A stretch of DNA of 64,000 nucleotides, taken from contig OZ244043.1 in assembly GCA_965215215.1 (NCBI GenBank), positions 3,782,001-3,846,000 on the forward strand, in the 5' to 3' direction. Position numbers and translations under genes: made by a program. Below, piece after piece: positions 1-7,395 of this stretch (the stretch's first letter is position 1; each line of letters opens with the position of its first letter). The stretch is from CALDTK01 sp965215215. GTDB taxonomy: Bacteria > Bacteroidota > Bacteroidia > Chitinophagales > Saprospiraceae. The notes beneath the pieces were generated by a model. It was not told the origin of the DNA and ran no database searches. It saw nothing but the letters and a program-made list of their open reading frames with translations.

Positions 1-302
1 TTGAGCAGCGCTACGTCGAAAGTCGCTTCGCCGGCGGGTAGGAATCCGAGCTGTACGGCCGGCCCGTCCGGATCTGGGTAGAGGCGTAAATCCGCGCGCT
101 TCGGCTCCGGGCGGGCCGCAGCTTCCGCCGCCGGTCTCGGCGGCGGAGCGACCACCGGCTCGATGTCGTCCTGCCCCACCTCGAAACGCTCGTCGTCGAC
201 GGCCGCCTCCACGAGGTAGCGCCCGCCCTCCCGCTCCGCGATCACCGTGGCGCGTTCGCGCGTCAATTTGAGGAGGATCATCTGACCGGGAGCGAGCTGC
301 AT
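1..302 (-). CDS. N-terminal part of a protein running off the window; possibly DUF2027/Smr-type
   Basis: The frame is open from an ATG at 302 to the window edge (100 codons seen, C-terminus missing). The start reads MQLAPGQMILLKLTRERATV, followed by a short beta-rich stretch, a Pro/Ala/Glu-rich linker near residues 50-65, then RADLRLYPDPDGPAVQLGFL. Bacteroidota Smr/MutS-related proteins with a DUF2027 module have a similar layout: a small N-terminal barrel, a linker and a 'QLGF(L/V)P' strand. That assignment is weak because the diagnostic C-terminal Smr domain is not in the window. It is divergent from the methyltransferase at 393, with about 90 bp between the starts that must hold both promoters. 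Confidence 0.45.
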   Translation of the reverse strand, partial: MQLAPGQMILLKLTRERATVIAEREGGRYLVEAAVDDERFEVGQDDIEPVVAPPPRPAAEAAARPEPKRADLRLYPDPDGPAVQLGFLPAGEATFDVALL

Positions 303-392
303 CGCGCAAAGGTACCCGGCCCGCGGGGCGTCGTACTAGATTCGCGTGTCTAAAACGCGACGGTAATCGGGGTTTCTACATGGCGGTGGCGC

Positions 393-1016
393 GTGGCGCA
401 AGCGGCGGAGATTCGGTGGTGGCGGCGCTACCTGCGCGCTAAGCCCGTGGGGGAGTACCTCGGCTGGAAGCGCGGTTACTGGCTCGACTTACTCGCCACC
501 CTCGGGCTTTCGCCGAAACCGGGGGCACGCGTGCTCGACGCGGGCTGCGGTCCGGCGGGTATCTTCACCGCCCTGCCCGCCTGCGCCGTGACGGCGGTCG
601 ATCCGCTGTTGAGCGCTTACGAGGGGTTGGCGCACTTCAGGCGCGGCGATTACGCGCAGGTTACGTGGATCGAAGCACCGCTCGAGTCCTTTCGCCCGGA
701 GCAGGCTTACGCGTACGTGTTTTGTCTCAACGTGATCAACCACGTGCAGGACATCGAGGGCGTAATGCGCGTTCTGGCGAAATCGGTCGAAGCCGGGGGG
801 GTGGTCGTCGTGAGCGTGGACGCACACCGCCGCGCCTGGCTGAAACCCCTGTTCCGAGCCGTGCCCGGCGATATTTTACATCCGCACCAGTACGATCTGA
901 GCGAATATATCGCCCTGCTCGAGGCGGCCGGACTCCGGGCTATCTCAAGACACCTGCACCGCCGCGAACCGCTCTTCGACTACTGGGTACTCACCTGCAC
1001 GAAAGCAAACGTATGA
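393..1016 (+). CDS. Class I SAM-dependent methyltransferase
   Basis: This 207-residue protein begins with a GTG codon. The SAM-binding motif I (VLDAGCGPAGIF, about residues 47-58) is followed by an acidic strand-2 end (AVDPL) and a post-motif segment (FCLNVINHVQD), the usual order of a seven-strand class I methyltransferase. Nothing in the sequence identifies the substrate. The stop codon overlaps the start of the following RidA gene in ATGA, so the two are probably translated together, and queE follows after only a few bases; this three-gene run is likely an operon. An ATG at 380 is in another frame and would not produce this protein. Confidence 0.8.
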   Translation: MAQAAEIRWWRRYLRAKPVGEYLGWKRGYWLDLLATLGLSPKPGARVLDAGCGPAGIFTALPACAVTAVDPLLSAYEGLAHFRRGDYAQVTWIEAPLESFRPEQAYAYVFCLNVINHVQDIEGVMRVLAKSVEAGGVVVVSVDAHRRAWLKPLFRAVPGDILHPHQYDLSEYIALLEAAGLRAISRHLHRREPLFDYWVLTCTKANV

Positions 1017-1408
1017 CCCGCCGCCACGACTCCGGAACGCCCTGGGAACAGCGCGTCGCGTACTCGCGGGCGGTACGCCGGGGACCGCTGATTTGTGTAA
1101 GCGGTACCACGGCGATGGACGGTGAGCGACTGGTGGGGCCAGGTGATGTCGTGGCGCAGGCCACCTTTATTTTCGAAAAGATCGCGACCAGCCTAGCCGA
1201 AGTCGGTGCCGAGATCGGGGACATCGTTCGCACCCGACTCTACATTACCGACGCCAGTCACGCCGACGCCGTTACCGCCGCGCACGCTGTCGCGATGGCG
1301 GATGTGCGTCCGGCGGCAACCCTGCTCACCGTGCGTGGGTTTATCGATCCCGCGCTGCTGGTCGAGATCGAGGTGGACGCCTTCGTCCTCGCCGCGCCGG
1401 ACCACTGA
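1013..1408 (+). CDS. RidA family (YjgF/YER057c/UK114) enamine/imine deaminase-like protein
   Basis: The protein has 131 residues and starts at the ATG inside the ATGA overlap with the methyltransferase; longer in-frame upstream reading is only a shadow of that gene. The family pattern is visible: a VSGTTAMD strand near the N-terminus, a conserved Arg in VRTRLYITD, and the closing RPAATLLTV...LVEIEVDAF strand pair. RidA proteins form trimers and hydrolyse reactive enamines/imines released by PLP enzymes; this member resembles the broader family and its exact substrate cannot be read from sequence. It sits between a methyltransferase and queE. Confidence 0.85.
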   Translation: MTRRHDSGTPWEQRVAYSRAVRRGPLICVSGTTAMDGERLVGPGDVVAQATFIFEKIATSLAEVGAEIGDIVRTRLYITDASHADAVTAAHAVAMADVRPAATLLTVRGFIDPALLVEIEVDAFVLAAPDH

Positions 1409-1414
1409 TCGTGC

Positions 1415-2050
1415 ATGAGTTACGCCGTTAAAGAAACGTACTACACCCTACAGGGCGAAGGCGCGCAGGCCGGCCGGGCCGCCGTGTTCCTGCGTTTCGC
1501 GGGGTGTAACCTCTGGACGGGGCGGGAGCGCGACCGCGCGCGGGCGGTCTGTCGGTTTTGCGATACGCAGTTCGTGGGTACCGACGGACCGGGGGGCGGT
1601 AAGTTTCGCGATGCCACCGCGCTCGCCGCCCACGTGGCGAGCTTCTGGCCGGGCGGTGGCACGCCGTACGTCGTTTGTACGGGCGGGGAGCCCGCGCTTC
1701 AGCTCGACGATGCGGCCGTGGAGGCCCTTCACTCCGCCGGTTTCGAAGTCGGTATCGAGACCAACGGCACCCTGCCGCTCCCGCGAGATTTGGATTGGGT
1801 GTGCGTGAGCCCGAAGGCCAGCACGGAGTTGGTCGTTACGCGGGGCGATGAGCTCAAACTCGTGTACCCGCAGGCGGAAGCGGAGGCGGGGCCGGAACGT
1901 TTTGCGGGAGCGGCCTTCGCCAATCGCTTCCTGCAGCCACTCGACGGTGCCGCTACGCTGGAGAACACGCGCGCCTGCGTACAGTACTGCCTCGCGCACC
2001 CGGAGTGGCGCATCAGCGTGCAGGTGCACAAGGTGCTCGGGATCGATTAG
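1415..2050 (+). CDS. queE: 7-carboxy-7-deazaguanine synthase (radical SAM), queuosine pathway
   Basis: This 211-residue radical SAM protein converts CPH4 to 7-carboxy-7-deazaguanine in queuosine precursor synthesis. The substrate-binding start KETYYTLQGEGAQAGRAAVF is typical of QueE. The [4Fe-4S] cysteines are C31, C46 and C49, that is CX14CX2C rather than the canonical CX3CX2C; the wide variant is known in a subset of QueE proteins. The GGEP SAM motif (VCTGGEPALQ) and the GIETNGT strand follow. It lies directly behind RidA. The 3' end is only 1 bp from the stop of the convergent helicase-nuclease gene. Confidence 0.93.
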   Translation: MSYAVKETYYTLQGEGAQAGRAAVFLRFAGCNLWTGRERDRARAVCRFCDTQFVGTDGPGGGKFRDATALAAHVASFWPGGGTPYVVCTGGEPALQLDDAAVEALHSAGFEVGIETNGTLPLPRDLDWVCVSPKASTELVVTRGDELKLVYPQAEAEAGPERFAGAAFANRFLQPLDGAATLENTRACVQYCLAHPEWRISVQVHKVLGID

Positions 2051-2051
2051 G

Positions 2052-5000
2052 CTAAGCCGGCATCGCCAGCTCGGCCACCTCGGGCCGGTAGAGTCCTCCG
2101 GTCGTTACGCAGTGCGCGATGAATCGCCTGTAGGCGGGGTTGTGGTCGTTGAGCAGGTCCACGTTGCCGAAGGCGATGACGCGTTCTTTGGCGCGGGTCA
2201 GGGCTACGTTGAGCTTGCGGTCGACGCCTTCGTGGTTGAGGGAGCTGAGTTGGGCCACCTGCGAGCCCTGGTTGGCGCACAGGCTCAAGATTACGATCCG
2301 GTAGGAGGAGCCCTGGTAGCGCTCCACGGTGTCGACGTTGATTTGGTCCCAGTGCGGGGCGAGTGCGGACTGCTGGATGGCCGTGCGGAGCCGGGCGATC
2401 TGCGCGCGGTACGGGGTGATTATGCCGATGTCGCCCGGCTTGAGGGTATAGTGATCGCACTGGCGGATTCGCGCCAGGGCGCCGATGGCGTCGACGATGG
2501 CGGTGGCCTCGTGCTGATTGGTGCGAAACGCTTTGTCGGACAGGTCGACGGGCGTATCCACGAACACGAAGGAGCGCTCGCAGAAGAGGGTGTCGAGCTC
2601 GGAGCAGTCGTCGGCGGGGGGGGATTTGTAGCGGTTCGGCAGCTGCTGCCAGTCCTCGGAGGGTTGCTGCCGACCGATGATTTGCAGCTTGTTTTCGTAG
2701 AAGGCGGCGTTGGCGTAAGCGGCGAGCTCGCCGTGCATGCGGCCCTGGCGCGTGAGCTGTCCGTAGGCCCAGGTCCAACCCTGCGCCTTACAGCGCTCGA
2801 AAAGGCGTTCGAACAGCGAGTTGCGCAAGTCGACGAGCCCGATCTCGCGCAGGGGCTCGTGGCTCACGCGCGTTTCTCGGGGAGCCTGCGTAACGACCGC
2901 CGGCAGCTGGCGGTGGTCGCCGATGAGTACGGCCCGCGGGTAGCGCGCCAGCAGGTTGGCGAGCGCCGGCTCCAGCAGTTGTGAGGCTTCGTCGACGATG
3001 AGTCGATCGAAATCGACGAGCGAGAACAAGTTCTCCCCCTTGCCGAGCACCGAGGAGACCGTACCGACCACGATGCGCTGTGCCCGGAGCAGCTCCTTGA
3101 TCTCGTCGCGCGAGCGCGCGTGCTGGATGCGTGCCTGCAACAGTGAGTTGCGCCACTCCTCACCGCAGGAGTGCGCGGAGCCGACGCGCAGGTACTTGCG
3201 CTCGATGTCGCTGCTGACGTCGGCGAGCGCGCGGCAGATCTCATCGACGGCGCGGTTGGTGTAGGCGACGATGAGTAGCCGCTCGTTCGTACGATTCACG
3301 AAGTGATCGCAGAGGTGGCGCAGGACCATGCTCGTTTTGCCGGTCCCGGGCGGCCCCCACAGCAGGTAGTAATCTTCGGCGGCGACGATCTGCCGGAAGA
3401 TGGCGGCCTGCTCCTGCGTGAGGTCGTAGGGCGGTCGCACCTCCGCCGGCACCACCTCGCGCGGCGCCTGCAGCCCGAGCACGAGTCGGCGGGCGTTGCT
3501 CGGTGCGGCGGCGAATTCCATCAGGTTGCCGTACAGCTGCCCGAAGGAGCTGTCGAACAGATCGCCCTCGATGTTCCACGCCGCGTAGTCTTCGAAGCGG
3601 GTGAGGTCGGGCTGACTCGCCCGCAGCTGCACCTTTACCCGGTCGGCGTCGATGCCGAGGATCGTACCCTTGTTTACCTGGTGGTGCAGCACGGCCCGTT
3701 TACTCGGATCGCCCGGGTACAGCACCACGATATCGCCCCGCCGGAAGCTGGTCAGGTTGGCGTCGAGGGCGGCCGGGCGGCGGAAGGTGAGGATGGGGAC
3801 CTCATCGCGCTGGGCGATTTGCTGCAACTCGAGTCCGTCGAGGATCGCGTAGCCCTCCCGTTTGACCGCGAGGTCCTCGCGCCAGAGGGCACTCTGTCCG
3901 CTGATGCGCTCGGTGCCGTGGCAACCGACCTTGGCCAGTCGCTGCTCGCGCGCGATGAAGCCGGTGAAGGCGCGTAGGTAGTCGCGCTCCAGGTCGCTGA
4001 GCCCGGAATAAGCTTGGTGAAACGCGTGTAGGTTGCGCTTCTCGAAGCCGGTGAGGTCGCCGAAACGTTCGGGCGTCAAGTGGTCGAGGGGGGAGGTTTG
4101 GCCGGGCTGACTGGCGGCGAGCAGGCGCTCGGTCGCCATCATTTGGTTGCGCACGGACAGCGCTTCGTACTGTTTCGCCTTGTTGCGGGGAGCGTAGCGC
4201 AGCGGCAGCTCCTTGTCGCGCGAGTACAGGATGTAGTTGCGCGCGTCGGTGCGGTCGCCGAACACCGACTTCACGAGCAGGTCGTAAAGGAGCGTCTGGA
4301 TGTAATGCTCCCAGTTGAGTTTGTGGTTGTTCGGGCGGTAGATGCTGCCGCTCTTGAGCTCGACGATGGCCGCGTCGCGACCGCCGTGCGGGGGGATGAA
4401 TAGGTCGAGTCGCCCCTGGATGCCGTAGCGTTCGGCGTAGAAGCTCGGCTCCACCTCGGCCTTGTCGCAGTTGATCGACTCGCGCGGGAGGTGGCGCGCC
4501 ACGCAGTCGGCGATCACCCGGTAGTGGTTCTCGCAGGCCGCCATCAGCTCGCGCAGCTCCCCGTCGCCGAGCCGCACGTACTCCAGCGGATACAGCTTGA
4601 AGCTTTCGCGAAAACTCGCCTCAAACGGCTTGCTGCGCCGGGCGACCGCCTGATCGAGGAAGTGGTTGGCTACGTTTCCGGCGAGCATCTTCCAGGAACT
4701 CGTGCGCGGGCTCAGTCGACCGAGCAGGTAGCGGACCGCTTTCGCGCCGTTGTGGTCGAAGCACTTGGAGATGGACGTGATGTCGACCAGGTAATCCGGG
4801 TCGATGATGAGGTGCCCGGGCACGAGCTCACCTTCCGTATCTACCTCCACGGCGAGCAGGTTGACCTCGAGGGGAAGCTCGAAGTACCGAGCGATGAGGC
4901 GCACGGCGGGCTGCACGAAGCGCTCGTTGTAGCCGGCGCGAGCGTAGTGCACCACGTGGTCGAGACCCGGCTCCTCGACGAGTCGCACGCGCAGCACCTG

Positions 5001-5495
5001 CCGCGCTTCGAGGTGTTCGAGCACGAGGGCGCGCAACTGCGGCTTGAACTCGGCTACCTCGTAGCTCCGCAGCCGGAAGGCGCCGTAGTCCGTCGGCAGT
5101 AGATCGACGAGGTCGGGCGGGCAGGGCAGTTGCGTCACGGCCGCGATCACGTCGGTGAGGGCGCGACTGCCGAGTAGCAGAATCTGTTGTCCGTCTAAGT
5201 GGGTCTCGTTTTCACGTAAGTGGGCGGCGGCCTCCCGGTCGAACTGGTGCAGGTAGTAGGTGAGCCGCGGCGGGAGCTGCGCGACTTGCCCCACGTAGCT
5301 CATGCGGGCGAAGTGGTTGGCGAAGCTCGGGCCCTGCTCGTCGACGAGCTCGATGAAAAAGGCCTTGACCTGCTGGGTGAGCTGCGCCAGGCGAGCGGGT
5401 AGGGGGGCGTCGGCGGTTAGGGCCCAGCGCACGATCGCCTGGTACTGGCGCCCGAGATCTCGGAGGAGGGGGCCTTGGCCGAAAGGACTGTGCAT
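2052..5495 (-). CDS. Large SF1 helicase-nuclease (UPF1/DNA2-like) with PD-(D/E)XK domain
   Basis: This 1147-residue protein combines two activities. Around residue 378 a PD-(D/E)XK-like nuclease core is visible (AAIVELKSGS), preceded by an acidic strand (GRLDLFIPPHGG). An SF1 helicase follows: Walker A GPPGTGKTS near 717, DEAS box (LIVDEASQLLEP) near 834, a QLPAVV motif after GDHRQ, a late motif RYQGSSYRIVILSLC near 1060 and NVALTRAKERV near 1095. This order matches DNA2-type helicase-nucleases. Such proteins act on DNA flaps, in repair, or in some defence systems; there is no partner gene here to decide. Its neighbours are ordinary metabolic genes, and it stands alone on its strand. Confidence 0.85.
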   Translation of the reverse strand: MHSPFGQGPLLRDLGRQYQAIVRWALTADAPLPARLAQLTQQVKAFFIELVDEQGPSFANHFARMSYVGQVAQLPPRLTYYLHQFDREAAAHLRENETHLDGQQILLLGSRALTDVIAAVTQLPCPPDLVDLLPTDYGAFRLRSYEVAEFKPQLRALVLEHLEARQVLRVRLVEEPGLDHVVHYARAGYNERFVQPAVRLIARYFELPLEVNLLAVEVDTEGELVPGHLIIDPDYLVDITSISKCFDHNGAKAVRYLLGRLSPRTSSWKMLAGNVANHFLDQAVARRSKPFEASFRESFKLYPLEYVRLGDGELRELMAACENHYRVIADCVARHLPRESINCDKAEVEPSFYAERYGIQGRLDLFIPPHGGRDAAIVELKSGSIYRPNNHKLNWEHYIQTLLYDLLVKSVFGDRTDARNYILYSRDKELPLRYAPRNKAKQYEALSVRNQMMATERLLAASQPGQTSPLDHLTPERFGDLTGFEKRNLHAFHQAYSGLSDLERDYLRAFTGFIAREQRLAKVGCHGTERISGQSALWREDLAVKREGYAILDGLELQQIAQRDEVPILTFRRPAALDANLTSFRRGDIVVLYPGDPSKRAVLHHQVNKGTILGIDADRVKVQLRASQPDLTRFEDYAAWNIEGDLFDSSFGQLYGNLMEFAAAPSNARRLVLGLQAPREVVPAEVRPPYDLTQEQAAIFRQIVAAEDYYLLWGPPGTGKTSMVLRHLCDHFVNRTNERLLIVAYTNRAVDEICRALADVSSDIERKYLRVGSAHSCGEEWRNSLLQARIQHARSRDEIKELLRAQRIVVGTVSSVLGKGENLFSLVDFDRLIVDEASQLLEPALANLLARYPRAVLIGDHRQLPAVVTQAPRETRVSHEPLREIGLVDLRNSLFERLFERCKAQGWTWAYGQLTRQGRMHGELAAYANAAFYENKLQIIGRQQPSEDWQQLPNRYKSPPADDCSELDTLFCERSFVFVDTPVDLSDKAFRTNQHEATAIVDAIGALARIRQCDHYTLKPGDIGIITPYRAQIARLRTAIQQSALAPHWDQINVDTVERYQGSSYRIVILSLCANQGSQVAQLSSLNHEGVDRKLNVALTRAKERVIAFGNVDLLNDHNPAYRRFIAHCVTTGGLYRPEVAELAMPA

Positions 5496-5571
5496 AGCGT
5501 TAGTGAGCCGCTAAAATCAAACAAATAGTTGGTTAGGTGGGCGGGCAACCAAGCGAGGGACGAATATTGTT

Positions 5572-5603
5572 GATGTAGCCACACCGATCGATGTAGCTAC
5601 ATC
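5572..5603. promoter_or_regulatory. Probable operator upstream of the pirin gene
   Basis: A perfect 14-bp palindrome GATGTAGCTACATC (5590-5603) lies 7 bp before the pirin ATG. A further half site GATGTAGC occurs at 5572-5579, 18 bp upstream. Palindromes of this length close to a start are typical of dimeric repressors, for example the MarR family. No regulator gene is adjacent, so the binder is unknown. Confidence 0.5.
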
Positions 5604-5610
5604 TAATATC

Positions 5611-6324
5611 ATGACGAATTTGATTCCGGCGGCTTCACGAGGGCACGCGAACCACGGTTGGCTCGACACGCACCACAGCTTCTCGTTCGCAAACTACCAC
5701 AATCCCGGGCGAATGGGCTTCGGGGCGCTCCGCGTGCTCAACGACGACGTGGTCGCCGGCGGGCGTGGCTTCGGCAGGCACCCTCACCGCGACATGGAGA
5801 TCGTCTCCCTGCCGCTGGCCGGCGTGCTCGAGCACCGAGATTCGATGGGCACGCGCTCGCTGATAAAGACGGGCGACATCCAGGTGATGTCGGCCGGTAC
5901 CGGGGTGGAGCACTCCGAGAAGAACGGCAGTCTACACGAGGAGGTACGCTTTCTGCAAATCTGGGTAATTCCGCGGGAGACGCGGGTGGAGCCGCGTTAC
6001 CAGCAGCTCGCCATCGACACCATTCCGATAGCAGAGAACGGGCTGCGGCAACTGGTGAGTCCTTCGCAGGACGATCCCGGCGTATGGGTGCACCAGGACG
6101 CTTGGTTTACGCTCGCCGAGTTGAAACCCAGTGTAGAAGTGAGCTACGGATTACACGACGAACGCCACGGGGTGTACGCCTTCGTGCTCGAGGGGGAGGC
6201 GACCGTGGCGGGGGCGTCGGCCGGCGGCCGCGACGCGGTGGAGGTAACCGACGTGACGCAACTGAGCTTACGGGCGAAAGAATCCGCGCGAGTCTTGCTG
6301 ATCGAGGTGCCTTTGTTTGGGTAG
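5611..6324 (+). CDS. Pirin family protein (bicupin)
   Basis: This 237-residue protein is a cytoplasmic YhaK/pirin-type bicupin. The N-terminal cupin carries the hallmark segments HHSFSFANYHNP, GRGFGRHPHRDMEIVS (His metal ligands) and GTGVEHSEKN, in the usual order. Pirins bind iron or another divalent metal; several oxidise quercetin, others act as redox sensors or regulators. The metal-binding His residues of the first cupin look intact. It is a single-gene unit preceded by a palindromic operator-like site, which suggests dedicated induction, perhaps by an oxidant or electrophile; that last point is inference. Confidence 0.9.
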   Translation: MTNLIPAASRGHANHGWLDTHHSFSFANYHNPGRMGFGALRVLNDDVVAGGRGFGRHPHRDMEIVSLPLAGVLEHRDSMGTRSLIKTGDIQVMSAGTGVEHSEKNGSLHEEVRFLQIWVIPRETRVEPRYQQLAIDTIPIAENGLRQLVSPSQDDPGVWVHQDAWFTLAELKPSVEVSYGLHDERHGVYAFVLEGEATVAGASAGGRDAVEVTDVTQLSLRAKESARVLLIEVPLFG

Positions 6325-6352
6325 GTTTCGACTAGTGCGATTAGAAAGCTAG

Positions 6353-6865
6353 CTAATCGATAATAGCGAGCCTTTTGTCGAGACCTACCTCTACGATTCG
6401 GCGGAGTGTACTTAATCCTATGTCGGAGCGATTATTCTCGATTCTACTGATATACCCTTTCGATGTCCCTACCCGATTTGCTAACTCTTCCTGTGTAAGA
6501 CCTACTTTCTTCCTGGCGGCCTTGAGCAAATCGCCGATTCGGTTCTTTCGTTCTCGCTCGGTATCCTCTACGCTCGACCTGTAGAGCAGTACTGGATCTA
6601 AATCGTAATCGACTTCGATCGTTCGTCCTCCGGGTAGCGCCACGCGTTCGCGAAGGTTCGGCCAGCTTAGCGTCCCTTCGGAGACAACCGCTTGACTCAG
6701 CGTACTTTTCTCGGTGAGTCTTCCTAGCCGTAGCGGATCTCCCTGCTGATTATCCGAGATGAACTTGTCTATATCGATAATCCGATGCTGCCCCGTGTTG
6801 AACACGCAGTAAATAGTATTGCCCTTAATTTCTGAGATCTTGAGTATACGCGGTATAACTTTCAT
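6353..6865 (-). CDS. DUF2442 domain fused to XRE-type helix-turn-helix; probable antitoxin-like regulator
   Basis: The protein has 170 residues when started at the ATG at 6865, which overlaps the stop of the upstream DUF4160 gene as ATGA; an ATG 27 bp further up is possible but would overlap more. Residues 1-80 look like DUF2442 (IYCVFNTGQHRIIDIDKF...LSWPNLRERVALPGG). A basic linker follows, then a clear XRE HTH (GLTQEELANRVGTSKGYISR) around residues 118-137. DUF2442 and DUF4160 proteins are habitual neighbours and are suspected of being a toxin-antitoxin type pair. The DNA is AT-richer than its surroundings, suggesting transfer. Confidence 0.75.
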   Translation of the reverse strand: MKVIPRILKISEIKGNTIYCVFNTGQHRIIDIDKFISDNQQGDPLRLGRLTEKSTLSQAVVSEGTLSWPNLRERVALPGGRTIEVDYDLDPVLLYRSSVEDTERERKNRIGDLLKAARKKVGLTQEELANRVGTSKGYISRIENNRSDIGLSTLRRIVEVGLDKRLAIID

Positions 6866-7098
6866 TTTGTACGCCTTTGTAACTCGTTCCATATGGCGAG
6901 TAGATCTTCTCGGTGGTCGGTTGCCCAGTCTACGATTTGCTTTCTCTTCTTTTTCGGAAGCTCACCCTCCAGGATGTCCAAGGTTTCAATATCGATCAGA
7001 GCCTCGTACTCCGCAATCGTTGCGTGGAAGTGCGGGGGCACGTGATCATCGAAATAGAGCTGGATCTTGACGCCATCGACCGTGTAGAATGTCGGCAT
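6862..7098 (-). CDS. DUF4160 domain protein, partner of the DUF2442-HTH gene
   Basis: The protein has 78 residues from the ATG at 7098. The family pattern is plain: MPTFYTVDGVKIQLYFDDH, then the PPHFHATIAEYEALIDIET core with paired His residues, and a basic helix KKKRKQIVDWATDHREDLLA. It is the first gene of a two-gene unit and shares an ATGA junction with the DUF2442-HTH gene. The biochemical activity of DUF4160 is not established. By analogy with small first-gene/second-gene pairs containing an HTH antitoxin, it could be the effector of a toxin-antitoxin module; nothing in the sequence proves toxicity. Confidence 0.75.
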   Translation of the reverse strand: MPTFYTVDGVKIQLYFDDHVPPHFHATIAEYEALIDIETLDILEGELPKKKRKQIVDWATDHREDLLAIWNELQRRTK

Positions 7099-7395
7099 AG
7101 GAAGTTGTCCAGCTAGACAACAAAGGTAGGTCTTGACTTGCATCTCGACAAGTCTGTCGGTTCGACCAGCGCGGTAGTCCGTATTACGATACGAGTAGCT
7201 GCACGACCGGTAGGCACGATGTAACTATGGTAACCGAGGAGCTGCAACTGAGTCTGCGTACCAGGTAGTCAGCCCGAGTAGTGTCAACCGAAGCGCCTTT
7301 GTTCGATTAGATCCGCGCCGTTTTCGAAGTTTTCTAAATTTCTTAGTATCCTAAACCGCACCGTTCCGTAAGTATTGGCTCTAATGTGTAGACCC

